Assembly: GCA_021151805.1 (NCBI GenBank)
Contig: JAGKWN010000125.1
Span: 1 to 11,032, forward strand
DNA length: 11,032 nucleotides
Origin: Cytophagaceae bacterium
GTDB taxonomy: Bacteria > Bacteroidota > Bacteroidia > Cytophagales > Cytophagaceae
Reading direction: 5' to 3'
Shown here: positions 1-7,658 of the stretch, in pieces
Numbering within the stretch: the first letter of the stretch is position 1
Layout: every line of letters begins with the position of its first letter
Translations under genes and position numbers: made by a program
Notes under the pieces: model-generated
The model's database searches: none
The model's input: the letters and a program-made list of their open reading frames with translations, nothing else
What the model was told of the DNA's origin: nothing

Positions 1-13
1 AACTTATTTTGAA

Positions 14-811
14 TTAATTCCTGGCCTCTAATACCCGCGCCAGCTCCTGCTGGTAGACCGGATTCAGATTCATACCGTTGTGGTATTGCGGATCCAGTGT
101 AACAAGCCTGTCTCCTGCTTTAAACAGTTTTTGTAATTTCAGGGAAGAACCGTAATAAATCACTTCGTCCTGTTTGCCATGAAAGATCAATACCGGACAA
201 GCGACTTTCGTGATGTATTCATCGGTGCGAAGCTTATAACGGATCATAAACGAGGGCATCAATTTAATGTATTGGTGCGCCAGATCGACCATGCTGTAAT
301 ATGGAGCCAGCAGAATCAACATACCGGGTTTGTTGGTTGAACTCAGATGTGTAGCCGGACCTGTGCCGATGGAATATCCGATTACCACAATCTTCTCTTC
401 CGGATATTCCCGCTTTAATGAATCATAAACAATCTGAATATCCGAGAAGAGTTGTTTTTCACTTTCTATTTTTCCCTGGCTTTTCCCATATCCTCTGTAA
501 TCGAGTATGAAAAAATCGTAATTGTTCTTTACATACATCTTTGCCAGATCGCCCCAGGAATCTAATGCGCCGGAGTTGCCATGCAGATAAAAGATCAAAC
601 CTTTGCTTGAATCCGCTTTAAATAACAAGCCATTTAATTTTGTCTTTTCATCTACCTGAATAAAACGTTCCTGAAAAGGCTGGTCAAAGGTAAATGTATA
701 GTCTGCCGGCAAAGTCGTCGGAAAGAATAACATCTTTTCCTGACTGCAGGAAACAAACAACGAAGCAACTCCCATTAATATGACTATAGTGATAAAATAA
801 TTCTTCCACAT
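14..811 (-). CDS. Lipoprotein alpha/beta hydrolase (YfhR/Bem46-like serine hydrolase)
   Basis: A 265-residue protein of the alpha/beta hydrolase superfamily, closest in style to the YfhR/Bem46/ABHD13 group. The N-terminus is a lipoprotein signal peptide: Lys3, a hydrophobic stretch at 6-20, and Cys22 in the lipobox-like FVSC, so it is probably anchored to a membrane facing the periplasm. The mature start carries the family's MLFFPT segment (27-32). The oxyanion-loop HGNSG is at 77-81, the DYRGYGKS strand-turn at 104-111, and the nucleophile elbow GYSIG at 145-149 (Ser147). The remaining triad members are probably Asp215 in HGKQDE and His244 in YHNG. All key residues are present and the length is normal for the family. 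The substrate cannot be read from the sequence; an esterase, thioesterase or peptidase-like activity is possible. It follows the beta-helix gene on the same strand, separated by about 230 bases with a small broken ORF, so co-transcription is uncertain. Confidence 0.88.
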   Translation of the reverse strand: MWKNYFITIVILMGVASLFVSCSQEKMLFFPTTLPADYTFTFDQPFQERFIQVDEKTKLNGLLFKADSSKGLIFYLHGNSGALDSWGDLAKMYVKNNYDFFILDYRGYGKSQGKIESEKQLFSDIQIVYDSLKREYPEEKIVVIGYSIGTGPATHLSSTNKPGMLILLAPYYSMVDLAHQYIKLMPSFMIRYKLRTDEYITKVACPVLIFHGKQDEVIYYGSSLKLQKLFKAGDRLVTLDPQYHNGMNLNPVYQQELARVLEARN

Positions 812-850
812 AAAGGTATGAAAATGTTCCGAACGAAAATTTATTCTAAT

Positions 851-943
851 CTATTTGATGCAGACTCCAGTCCCATCTTCAAATAAAACGCCTTGGACTT
901 GCGGATCGGTTACGGGAACTGAAATAATTTCGACTGCCTTCAT
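851..943 (-). pseudogene. Probable internally deleted VOC (glyoxalase-fold) gene remnant
   Basis: A 30-codon ORF starts at ATG (941-943) and ends at TAG (851-853). Its first half, MKAVEIISVPVTDPQ, reads like the first beta strand of vicinal-oxygen-chelate (glyoxalase/bleomycin-resistance) proteins of Bacteroidota, which usually run to about 115-130 residues. The second half, GVLFEDGTGVCIK, resembles the last strand of such proteins, where an aromatic-Glu/Asp-Asp-Gly run precedes the C-terminus. The roughly 90 residues expected between them are missing, with the junction near codons 15-16 and the reading frame kept. I infer an in-frame collapse by deletion of a once full-length gene. A real microprotein with chance similarity is the alternative. 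The N-terminal likeness is fairly clear and the C-terminal likeness is weaker. It lies alone between the beta-helix and hydrolase genes. Confidence 0.42.
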
Positions 944-1010
944 AACATTATACTTTTTCACCAATAGAAAATCGGATACGGTTTTCTAAAATAGAAAGAT
1001 AAATGCACTC

Positions 1011-1035
1011 TTACAATCATTGAATATCATTGTAA
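1011..1035 (-). terminator. Weak AT-rich hairpin after the beta-helix gene
   Basis: TTACAAT (1011-1017) and ATTGTAA (1029-1035) form a 7-bp perfect dyad around an 11-base loop, starting five bases past the stop codon of the 913-residue gene. The heptamer ATCATTG is also present twice in direct orientation here. On the minus strand the following bases are AT-rich but lack an unbroken T run, so this is at best a weak terminator or RNA 3' end. Confidence 0.33.
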
Positions 1036-1039
1036 TGAT

Positions 1040-3781
1040 TTACCGCTGCAAGATAAAACGTGTAGTTGTTTCATATGTATCGTTTGAGAGCTGAAGCAGA
1101 TAGATTCCATTAATCCATTCTGCCGGAATCTGAACTGTATTTCCATCATAGGAAGCGTGATATAGTTCTTCTCCCCTTACATTGAAAATTTTAAGCGTAG
1201 CTGGTATTAAAGTAGTTTCCAGCTTTAATGATAACTGGTTGGAAACTGGATTCGGAAACAGGCGTAACTCCATTTCAGTCTTTGATTTTTTCTTTATCCC
1301 GGTGGATACAGCAGCCAGATCTTTCAATACAACCGATGCATATGGTTGCAGGATAATATCTGTCGTTACAATTGTACCATCCAGATTTTTGTAGGCGGCA
1401 GCTGTTGGAAGCGTTACAGGTACTGAAAATGTATTCACAAAGAGTTTGCTGATTGTATGCGGCTGAGCCTGGCTTGTGTCTGTTGTTGTTTCATATAGAG
1501 TTACATCATCGAGCCAGAAGTTGCCATCTGCACTGGTACTTTTAAAGATCAGCGAACTGTTGCGACTATAATTGGCGGTAAAGAGAATGGAGTCTGTATG
1601 CGCCTTGGCATAAACTGTCCGGTTAATGGCAACAGGCGTTGTTATGGGTGTAGACGGCGAGTCCTGAAAATTCATACCGATCTTCACGCCTCCGGTTTGC
1701 TCTCCAGCCATTGTGTAACGAAGCAGATACTGTTTATCTTTAACCAGCGGAATGGATGCAATTCCCCAGTTTCCTTCAGATAAGAGTTGTTTGTTCTGGT
1801 ATTGTCCATTTAAAGAAGCACTATTGATCTGCGAACCGGCAGGCGCTGCAACTAATGTAAACAAACTATTTCCGTAGGTCCACCACCAACCTGTACCCGT
1901 AGCAAATGTGCTGTTCTGGATCAGATTATTTCCCGAAGGAACATATGTTGCATACGCCGATGGATAATCAAAAGCGCTATGACTGCCGGCATCTGTTGTA
2001 TATGCTGCTTGCCATTGAGCCAGTGTTAAACTTCGATAGCGACGTGTTGCATTGGATGTGGGATACAATGGTGTATATTCAACCGATACAACATCCTCGG
2101 CATAGGGATTACAATACCAGTTATCTGAAAACATACCAAAGGTAGCTACATTGTTTTTTTCCGTTTCAAGCAACAGGGCTTGCTGGGAAGGATGTAAACA
2201 TTGAAATGTATTCCCGTTGACCATGTTATCGTGTATCGCAGCAGGTTCTATATGCGGGCTGCCTTCTGTCATAAACAACTGCGCACGGCGATTGTCGTAA
2301 GCAACATTATTTTTGATCCGGGTATTTGCAGTATTGTGAATCATGATACCGGTTTCATTGCGGTAAGTAGTATTCTGCTCGATCACATTATCATGTGAAT
2401 AATCATCTGAATAAATTCCGGTTACCATTAATTTATCAGGAAATACAGTACCTTCTGCATTTCCATAACCATCATGTACGATGTTGTAAGCAACATAATT
2501 CTGTGTTCCTGTCCAATAATAAATACCGCCGCAATCATTCTTGGTAAGCCCATAATTACTGCAATGGTTATACATGGCCGTATCATTCTGATTGATATGA
2601 ATAGCATTGTACCCGATGCTGTCAAGTCTATTGCTGATCACGTTTGACTTGGGCGGACAAAAGATTCCTTCATACCCTGCATCGTAGCCCTGTCCCAGTC
2701 CCGGAATAAGTCCATTCAGCTGAATGGTATTTCCTTTTAACAGGATGTTTTGTCCACCAGTAAGATTAATACCTGTATTACAGATATCACGGATCAGGCA
2801 ATACTGCACGGTAAGCGCTGTATTGAAGGTGTTGTAATTTTCAAAACCACCAATGCCATCTCTCCCGCTCTGAAGAATGCGGCAGTTCTGAATGGTAATA
2901 TTCCCTGTCTGGTTCATAAACACTGCATCCTTACGGCTTTTTTCCAATTGAATATTTTCTACTGTAATGTATTTTGTTCCTGAAGCAAAACGTATGTTGT
3001 TATCATACACAGAAACTTCAGCACCATCAGTAGTCAAAGCAGATGAGTATGCCGGTATCATGGATATACGTTTGGTGGCAGGATCATAAAACCATTCGCC
3101 GATGCTATCTAATGCCGCTAGTTTATTGGTAAGAAAAAAACCAAAGTAGTTCTGGATTGGGTAGCTGGTATAAAAATGTGCAGGAATTGTATATGTGATT
3201 TGTTGCGGTGTATACGAAGACACATGAAAGGCATCTATTACCCATTGCATGGTTCTCACCTTCACCATTGCCCCGTTCCATGTTCCGGCAGCATCCTGAA
3301 GCGACGTTGCCGTAAATGTTTTGGCTGTATTGTCTACATTGGTCATGCTAAGATAGCCGGCATTCGGATAACGCGCCGGTATATGCCGTTCATTGTTGAC
3401 AAAAATCTGCTGTAAGGTATCCGGACAAAACGGGCAAGCAGCTTCATAGATATTTTCCGATATGGTTGTCCAGCCGGTTAATACTTCTGCACCGGATATA
3501 ACCGGAGAAGTACCGTTGCCATACGCGCCTATGTAAATAGCTGTAACAGCGGAACCCGATTGTTTGATCTGCAACATTCCCCGAAACAAATCTCCCCGCT
3601 TAAATAAAACAGAATCTCCCGGCTGAAGCACTTCCTGATTCATGCGATCAATGGAACGGAAAGGTGTATTTACGGACTTACCATTGGCAGCATCATCACC
3701 GGAAGATGCTATATAATAGTTCACTGCATAGGACATCTGCAGCATAGTAAAACAAAAAAACAACAGGATTACTTTTTTCAT
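1040..3781 (-). CDS. T9SS-secreted right-handed parallel beta-helix protein with CBM-like module
   Basis: A 913-residue exported multidomain protein. Residues 1-19 are a signal peptide (MKK, hydrophobic core, SYA cleavage site). The segment right after it (about 20-70: YYIASSGDD, TPFRSIDRMN, LQPGDSVLFKRGD) is the standard N-cap of secreted pectate-lyase-like beta-helix proteins. About 265-530 is a run of short N-, I- and G-rich coils (ITVENIQL, ITIQNCRIL, ILLKGNTIQ, NVIEQNTTYRN, TRIKNNVAYDN) typical of parallel beta-helix repeats. A conserved-looking DCGGIYYW near 416 and GIYSDD near 452 may mark an active groove. About 617-765 resembles a CBM4/9-like jelly roll (NLIQNSTF at its start, FWLDDVTLYE at its end). 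About 768-825 is a small beta-sandwich-like linker domain. Residues 838-913 are a type A T9SS sorting domain (FPNP at 842-845, then KIFNVRGEELY and GIYLLQL). Probable role is lyase, hydrolase or epimerase action on an extracellular polysaccharide; the substrate is unknown. The tethered AraC gene lies 96 bases upstream on the same strand. Confidence 0.86.
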   Translation of the reverse strand: MKKVILLFFCFTMLQMSYAVNYYIASSGDDAANGKSVNTPFRSIDRMNQEVLQPGDSVLFKRGDLFRGMLQIKQSGSAVTAIYIGAYGNGTSPVISGAEVLTGWTTISENIYEAACPFCPDTLQQIFVNNERHIPARYPNAGYLSMTNVDNTAKTFTATSLQDAAGTWNGAMVKVRTMQWVIDAFHVSSYTPQQITYTIPAHFYTSYPIQNYFGFFLTNKLAALDSIGEWFYDPATKRISMIPAYSSALTTDGAEVSVYDNNIRFASGTKYITVENIQLEKSRKDAVFMNQTGNITIQNCRILQSGRDGIGGFENYNTFNTALTVQYCLIRDICNTGINLTGGQNILLKGNTIQLNGLIPGLGQGYDAGYEGIFCPPKSNVISNRLDSIGYNAIHINQNDTAMYNHCSNYGLTKNDCGGIYYWTGTQNYVAYNIVHDGYGNAEGTVFPDKLMVTGIYSDDYSHDNVIEQNTTYRNETGIMIHNTANTRIKNNVAYDNRRAQLFMTEGSPHIEPAAIHDNMVNGNTFQCLHPSQQALLLETEKNNVATFGMFSDNWYCNPYAEDVVSVEYTPLYPTSNATRRYRSLTLAQWQAAYTTDAGSHSAFDYPSAYATYVPSGNNLIQNSTFATGTGWWWTYGNSLFTLVAAPAGSQINSASLNGQYQNKQLLSEGNWGIASIPLVKDKQYLLRYTMAGEQTGGVKIGMNFQDSPSTPITTPVAINRTVYAKAHTDSILFTANYSRNSSLIFKSTSADGNFWLDDVTLYETTTDTSQAQPHTISKLFVNTFSVPVTLPTAAAYKNLDGTIVTTDIILQPYASVVLKDLAAVSTGIKKKSKTEMELRLFPNPVSNQLSLKLETTLIPATLKIFNVRGEELYHASYDGNTVQIPAEWINGIYLLQLSNDTYETTTRFILQR

Positions 3782-3877
3782 GGTTCTTGAGTTAGTTGAT
3801 GAAACAAGTATCCATAAAATCTGAAAAAGCCTTATTGCAGAAAACGAAATAATGTATGCAGAATACTAACCATATGA

Positions 3878-4972
3878 TTACTTGACAGTTATTTTACTTC
3901 TAAGATCTGAAGGTGACTCGCCTGTATATTGTTTGAATACGCGGTTAAAGTTTGAAACATGGCCGAAGCCTGCCTGGTCGGCAATTTCCCCTATAGGTAA
4001 ATTAGTTTCCTGCAGCAAACGTTTGGCTTCTGCTACTTTCACCTGATTCAGATATTGCTTAAAAATAAGTGTCGTGTTTTCTTTGATCTGTTGAGCCAGT
4101 CGGTGTTTAGCTATGCCCAACTCTTTCTCCATACCTTCCATATCAATTTCATGCATGTAGTTCGCAGCGATATAATTGCGGATCTTTTCCCAATCATTTT
4201 TTGGAACTTCATCTGAAGAGCTTGGAATATAGGGAATAAAAACAGCCGTTTTCTTTTTCTTCGTAATCAGGTAAACGGCATAACCTCCTGACCAGCATAT
4301 GGAAAAAATTGCTCCGATCCAGATCAAGAAAGATATGTCCGGCGTATTTTTTAACTGAACAACATAAATGGTTTCTGTTTGATCCAAAGGTGCCAGCAAC
4401 GAATTCTGTACACAGATATTTTTTATATGAGCGGCATTAAAAGCAGGGAAATCGGTTTCGGAAAAATGTTTTTCCTTATACCACCACGAAGGTACAGCAA
4501 AAGCTTGTAGCGGAATGCTATATGTATGTTGACCTGCCTGGGTTTTCAGTTCATATACAACTGGGCGCTGAAATTCTTTTCCCGAGAGACTTGTAACCTC
4601 TTCATTCAGAATAACCGGAACAACTCTACCCGCTTCTGTTTTTATTTCAATCTCAAAACTGCTGTTCTGTTTAAAGTTAAACTGACCGGATTTCGGAGTA
4701 AAACAAACACCGGCATATGGATACGGATATCCTTGCTTTAATGTATAGGTAAAAGCAATTCCCTCCGATTTCGTTTTTACAGTATTTGCTATAGAGTGTC
4801 CCTCCAATTCCTGATCAGTATATATAGTAAATGGCGCAGTTTGCGTATCATCAACAATTGAAATCGTCTTTGCAAATAAATAAATTAAACCTACAACCAA
4901 ACACATGATTAAAGCTGGTGCTAGGCCAATCAGGATGCGTTGTTTATAATTTTCTTCTTCAATTGTTTTCAT
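3878..4972 (-). CDS. Membrane-tethered AraC-family regulator with periplasmic sensor domain
   Basis: A 364-residue one-component transmembrane regulator. Two hydrophobic helices are visible, at about 13-35 (ILIGLAPALIMCLVVGLIYL) and 213-236; a KKKK run right after the second (238-241) fits the positive-inside rule, placing the C-terminus in the cytoplasm. The roughly 170 residues between them would be periplasmic. They are beta-rich and aromatic (YPYPYAGVCF at 82-91, WW at 163-164) and recall galactose-binding-like or CBM11-type sandwiches, although this is only a resemblance. Residues 262-360 are an AraC/XylS double helix-turn-helix: EAKRLL, then IGEIADQAGFGHVSNFNRVFKQYTGESPSDLR, all consensus positions present. 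The start follows a short charged N-terminus that precedes the first helix. It sits between the FMN reductase (40 bases upstream) and the beta-helix gene (96 bases downstream), all on one strand. The likely job is signal-dependent activation of the beta-helix gene. It is not a hybrid two-component protein: no kinase or receiver region is present. Confidence 0.85.
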   Translation of the reverse strand: MKTIEEENYKQRILIGLAPALIMCLVVGLIYLFAKTISIVDDTQTAPFTIYTDQELEGHSIANTVKTKSEGIAFTYTLKQGYPYPYAGVCFTPKSGQFNFKQNSSFEIEIKTEAGRVVPVILNEEVTSLSGKEFQRPVVYELKTQAGQHTYSIPLQAFAVPSWWYKEKHFSETDFPAFNAAHIKNICVQNSLLAPLDQTETIYVVQLKNTPDISFLIWIGAIFSICWSGGYAVYLITKKKKTAVFIPYIPSSSDEVPKNDWEKIRNYIAANYMHEIDMEGMEKELGIAKHRLAQQIKENTTLIFKQYLNQVKVAEAKRLLQETNLPIGEIADQAGFGHVSNFNRVFKQYTGESPSDLRSKITVK

Positions 4973-4979
4973 TACAGAA

Positions 4980-4999
4980 TTATAACAGTAAAGTTATAA
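4980..4999. promoter_or_regulatory. 20-bp palindrome upstream of the tethered AraC gene
   Basis: TTATAAC (4980-4986) and GTTATAA (4993-4999) form a perfect 7-bp inverted repeat with a 6-base spacer, 7 bases upstream of the ATG at 4972. It lies in the 39-base gap after the FMN reductase stop. No T run follows on the minus strand, so a terminator is unlikely. An operator or an RNA structure covering the start region is possible. AT-rich dyads of this size also occur by chance in DNA of this composition. Confidence 0.3.
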
Positions 5000-5012
5000 A
5001 GTAGCATTTCTT

Positions 5013-5573
5013 TCAGGCTTTCATTCTTTGTCCAGCTTCCATACACCACAGCAATTCTTTAACAAACACATCGGCGCGTTTATCTATAGCAGCTTTGTCT
5101 TTGGGTACACCGGCTTCATCAAACGCTTCTTCTACCTTAGGTACAGGGAACATGGCAGGAACCGTCCAGGCACGTATTTTCCAAAGCGAGAACTGTAAAG
5201 AAGTAATCACCTGGGTACCGCCAAAAGGTCCGCTTGATACAGTAGCAATTGCTACAGGCTTGCGATGCCATTCATCGTATAACAGATCCACCACATTTTT
5301 CAATGCCGCCGGATAACCGCCGTTGTATTCCGGCGTAACGATCAATACGCCGTCTGCCGATTTGATTTTTTCTGCAAATGCAAGCGTCTGCGGCGTTGGA
5401 TTGGTTTGAAATCTCAATCGTTCATTAAACACCGGGAACTGGTATTCATTCAAATCTACAATCTCTACATCAGCTGATTTACTATCTTCGATATACTTTT
5501 TAAAATACAAGGCCACGCGGTTACTGTTTCTGCCCAGCCTCACGCTTGATGAAAGGATTACGATCTTGCTCAT
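5013..5573 (-). CDS. NADPH-dependent FMN reductase (flavodoxin-like)
   Basis: A 186-residue protein of the NADPH_red / FMN_red family (ChrR, YieF, SsuE-like). The fold starts with a beta strand leading into the FMN phosphate loop SSSVRLGRNSNRVA (8-21). The second flavin-binding segment TPEYNGGYPAALKNVVDLLYDEW is at 80-102, the signature of this family, and KPVAIATVSSGPFGG at 105-119 is the third conserved loop. Length matches the family's usual 175-190. The protein is cytoplasmic and should reduce FMN, quinones, nitro- or azo-compounds, or chromate, using NAD(P)H through bound FMN; the natural substrate is not readable from sequence. It follows the quinone oxidoreductase gene after a terminator-like hairpin and sits 40 bases upstream of the membrane AraC gene on the same strand, so it may be the first gene of that transcript. 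Confidence 0.92.
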   Translation of the reverse strand: MSKIVILSSSVRLGRNSNRVALYFKKYIEDSKSADVEIVDLNEYQFPVFNERLRFQTNPTPQTLAFAEKIKSADGVLIVTPEYNGGYPAALKNVVDLLYDEWHRKPVAIATVSSGPFGGTQVITSLQFSLWKIRAWTVPAMFPVPKVEEAFDEAGVPKDKAAIDKRADVFVKELLWCMEAGQRMKA

Positions 5574-5638
5574 AGCTATTCGTTAAAGATTTATTGTTTT
5601 TATGTTGCACTATTCCTGAATAAAAAACAGGATAGATA

Positions 5639-5663
5639 TAAAAAGGAACTTATGCTTAAGTTC
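5639..5663 (-). terminator. Hairpin with T run after the quinone oxidoreductase gene
   Basis: GAACTTA (5646-5652) and TAAGTTC (5657-5663) form a perfect 7-bp stem with a 4-base loop. Read on the minus strand, the stem is followed after one base by TTTTT. It lies about 60 bases past the stop of the medium-chain reductase gene, as expected for a factor-independent terminator. The stem is AT-rich, so efficiency may be modest. A second imperfect dyad (CTATTCCTG with CAGGATAG, around 5611-5636) lies just downstream and might reinforce it. Confidence 0.5.
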
Positions 5664-5721
5664 AATTATTTTAAGAACATAATCAACAAATCTGCAGAAT
5701 AACTCCCAACATTTTGACGAG

Positions 5722-6699
5722 CTATGACTGTACTTTTACAACAATTTTCCCCATCGTATGTTTCCCTTCCATCTGTAGGTGTGCCTGATCAATAGCATCG
5801 AATGCATACACAGCTGAAATATGCGGCACGAGCTGCTTACTATCAATCATTTCTACCAACTTATGCAGTATAGTCCTATGCCTGCCCGATGTGCCGGATA
5901 CATTCATGAATTCATAGCTGATATTGATATTCTTCAGCAGATTGGTATATCCTGTAGCAGCATCAAAACTCACCGGAAGAATGGTACAAATATGTCCGTC
6001 GCTACGCAAACAATCTAAGGACTGAGTAAATGTATCTCCGCCCACCGTATCCAGGATGTAAGCCAAACCTTTTCCATCGGTGATTGTAAGAATGCGTTCT
6101 TTTACATCTTCTGTTTGATAATTAATCACATGATCTGCTTTCAGAATGTTCTTACAAAATTCAATGGATTCCGGCCGGCTCGCCGTTGTGATTACGTTAC
6201 ACCCAATATGTTTGGCCAGCTGTATGGCAATGTGTCCTACGCCACCGGCTCCGGCATGAATCAATATGGTATCCCCCGGCAGGATTTTCAGTTTATCATG
6301 CAATGCTTCATACGCCGTAATACCTACCAAAGGAATCGCTGCTCCAATCCTTGGATCCAGTTGCTCAACCTTTAAACAACGGATTGCTTTTACAACAACA
6401 TACTCCGCATTGGCGCCTGCAAAAAACGGATCCGGCGACGCAATGATCGCATCACCTGTCTGCAGATCCTGTACAGCACTACCGGTATCAACAATAGTTC
6501 CGTATACATCATAGCCAAGCGTAATCGGAAAACTTCTTCTGGAATTAGGCATGGACCGTATGCGGCAATCAAGCGGATTGATACTGGTATAGTGTACCTG
6601 TACCAATACTTCATCGGGTTGCGGCGTTGGAATCTCCAGGTCTATTACACGGAATACATCGGCTGCATTTCCATTTTGAATAATAACATTTGCTTTCAT
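5722..6699 (-). CDS. Zinc-less medium-chain reductase, quinone oxidoreductase type
   Basis: A 325-residue member of the medium-chain dehydrogenase/reductase superfamily, in the NADPH:quinone oxidoreductase group rather than the zinc alcohol dehydrogenases. The N-terminal GroES-like domain covers about 1-120: VLVQVHYTSINPLDCRIR at 31-48, then the GYDVYG turn at 62-67, where most relatives have G-x-D-x-A-G. The Rossmann nucleotide-binding loop HAGAGGVGHIAIQLAKHIG is at 148-166, followed by VITTAS, where the second-strand end would set NADPH preference. DTVGGDTF at 217-224 and the closing HTMGKIVVKV at 314-323 are typical. The catalytic zinc ligands of true alcohol dehydrogenases are not seen. 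Expected reaction is NADPH-dependent reduction of quinones or enones in the cytoplasm. It lies 70 bases downstream of the soluble AraC gene on the same strand, which suggests that regulator controls it. Confidence 0.9.
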   Translation of the reverse strand: MKANVIIQNGNAADVFRVIDLEIPTPQPDEVLVQVHYTSINPLDCRIRSMPNSRRSFPITLGYDVYGTIVDTGSAVQDLQTGDAIIASPDPFFAGANAEYVVVKAIRCLKVEQLDPRIGAAIPLVGITAYEALHDKLKILPGDTILIHAGAGGVGHIAIQLAKHIGCNVITTASRPESIEFCKNILKADHVINYQTEDVKERILTITDGKGLAYILDTVGGDTFTQSLDCLRSDGHICTILPVSFDAATGYTNLLKNINISYEFMNVSGTSGRHRTILHKLVEMIDSKQLVPHISAVYAFDAIDQAHLQMEGKHTMGKIVVKVQS

Positions 6700-6769
6700 C
6701 TTTTTTCCAGTAAAAATATTTTCTGAACATGAAAGCCTCGTTATTCAAACGGCAGTATAATATATCCGA

Positions 6770-7639
6770 TCAGGATTTTCTCAGATCTGAGGGCCTTATG
6801 CCAAACTTTCGTTTAAAGGCATTGGAAAAGCTGCCTGTACTTCGGTAGCCACAGGCCAATGCTACATCTTCAATAGAATCAGTGGTATCAAGCAATAACT
6901 TATAGGCTTTTGAAAAATGTACACCGACCTGATATTCGAAAACCGGATTTTGAAATTCATCCCGGAACATTTTTTTCAATTTAAAAGTATTCATGCCGAC
7001 TTCTTTGGCCAGCGACTCAATGGAAATATAGGTACCCGACTGATCCAGCAACTCCTTTGCGGCATAGATCTTCTCCCGGTCACTACCTGATTTTAGTAAA
7101 CGATAATGGCTATAATTAAAACTTGTTGCAGCAAAAGCATATAGTTGATCAAGCATAGTCTTCTCAATAAACAGCTTTGCTAGAGCCGGATGAGCGTCTC
7201 CGAAATAATTCTGATTTTTAAACAATCCTGTCTGCTCAGTAGACATGGGCATCTCCATCGTATGACCATTAAAAGCCTGCGCAGAAAATTGATTGATCTC
7301 TTCCACCATTGCTGGTGAAAAATGCATATGAATATGATTGTATGTTGTATTTTCCTTCAACTCAGAAAAGTATGTATCTGTATTGGTTTTGTACAACAAA
7401 GCCTTACCAGCGTTAAAAGAATACATGTGATTTTTATGCTGGAAACTTTGGGAGTACCCCTCAAGACATAAAACCATTTTATAAAACGACTCCTGATAGT
7501 TAACCTGAAGCAATAAAGATTCCTGTGTCTTGAAATAAAAAGCATGCAGAGACGAGCCCAGAATACCTGCATAGCTTACCTCCTTGTAAAACTGGCAGCC
7601 ATAGGCACCTGCTTCCGGATCTTGTCGTTGAATTCTCAT
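6770..7639 (-). CDS. AraC-family transcriptional regulator (soluble)
   Basis: A 289-residue cytoplasmic regulator with no membrane helix. The N-terminal ~180 residues form a ligand-sensing region of PchR-like type that is not specific enough to name an effector. It contains a beta-rich core (LLLQVNYQESFYKMVLCLEG at about 42-61) and several His and Tyr residues (HIHMHF at 102-107). The C-terminal AraC double helix-turn-helix covers 187-288: SIESLAKEVGMNTFKLKKMF is the first recognition unit, and SIEDVALACGYRSTGSFSNAFKRKFGIRPSDLR the second, with the family-conserved Gly-Tyr/Phe, Ser-Phe and Phe-Lys positions. The start is the ATG directly after the 7659-7701 terminator; no closer one fits. It faces the downstream quinone oxidoreductase and is the natural candidate to control it. 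An effector such as a quinone, siderophore or phenolic compound is conjecture. Confidence 0.88.
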   Translation of the reverse strand: MRIQRQDPEAGAYGCQFYKEVSYAGILGSSLHAFYFKTQESLLLQVNYQESFYKMVLCLEGYSQSFQHKNHMYSFNAGKALLYKTNTDTYFSELKENTTYNHIHMHFSPAMVEEINQFSAQAFNGHTMEMPMSTEQTGLFKNQNYFGDAHPALAKLFIEKTMLDQLYAFAATSFNYSHYRLLKSGSDREKIYAAKELLDQSGTYISIESLAKEVGMNTFKLKKMFRDEFQNPVFEYQVGVHFSKAYKLLLDTTDSIEDVALACGYRSTGSFSNAFKRKFGIRPSDLRKS

Positions 7640-7658
7640 AAGGAACTATTTATACAAT

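Noticed and set aside
5574..5640. Imperfect dyad CTATTCCTG / CAGGATAG as a separate riboswitch or terminator.
   Set aside because: The stem has a bulge and only an A-rich loop; it adds weakly to the terminator at 5646-5663 but is not enough alone.
6700..6769. Promoter for the quinone oxidoreductase (TTG then TATTTTTA).
   Set aside because: The -7 match is good, but the spacing of 27 bases is too long for the Bacteroidota consensus.
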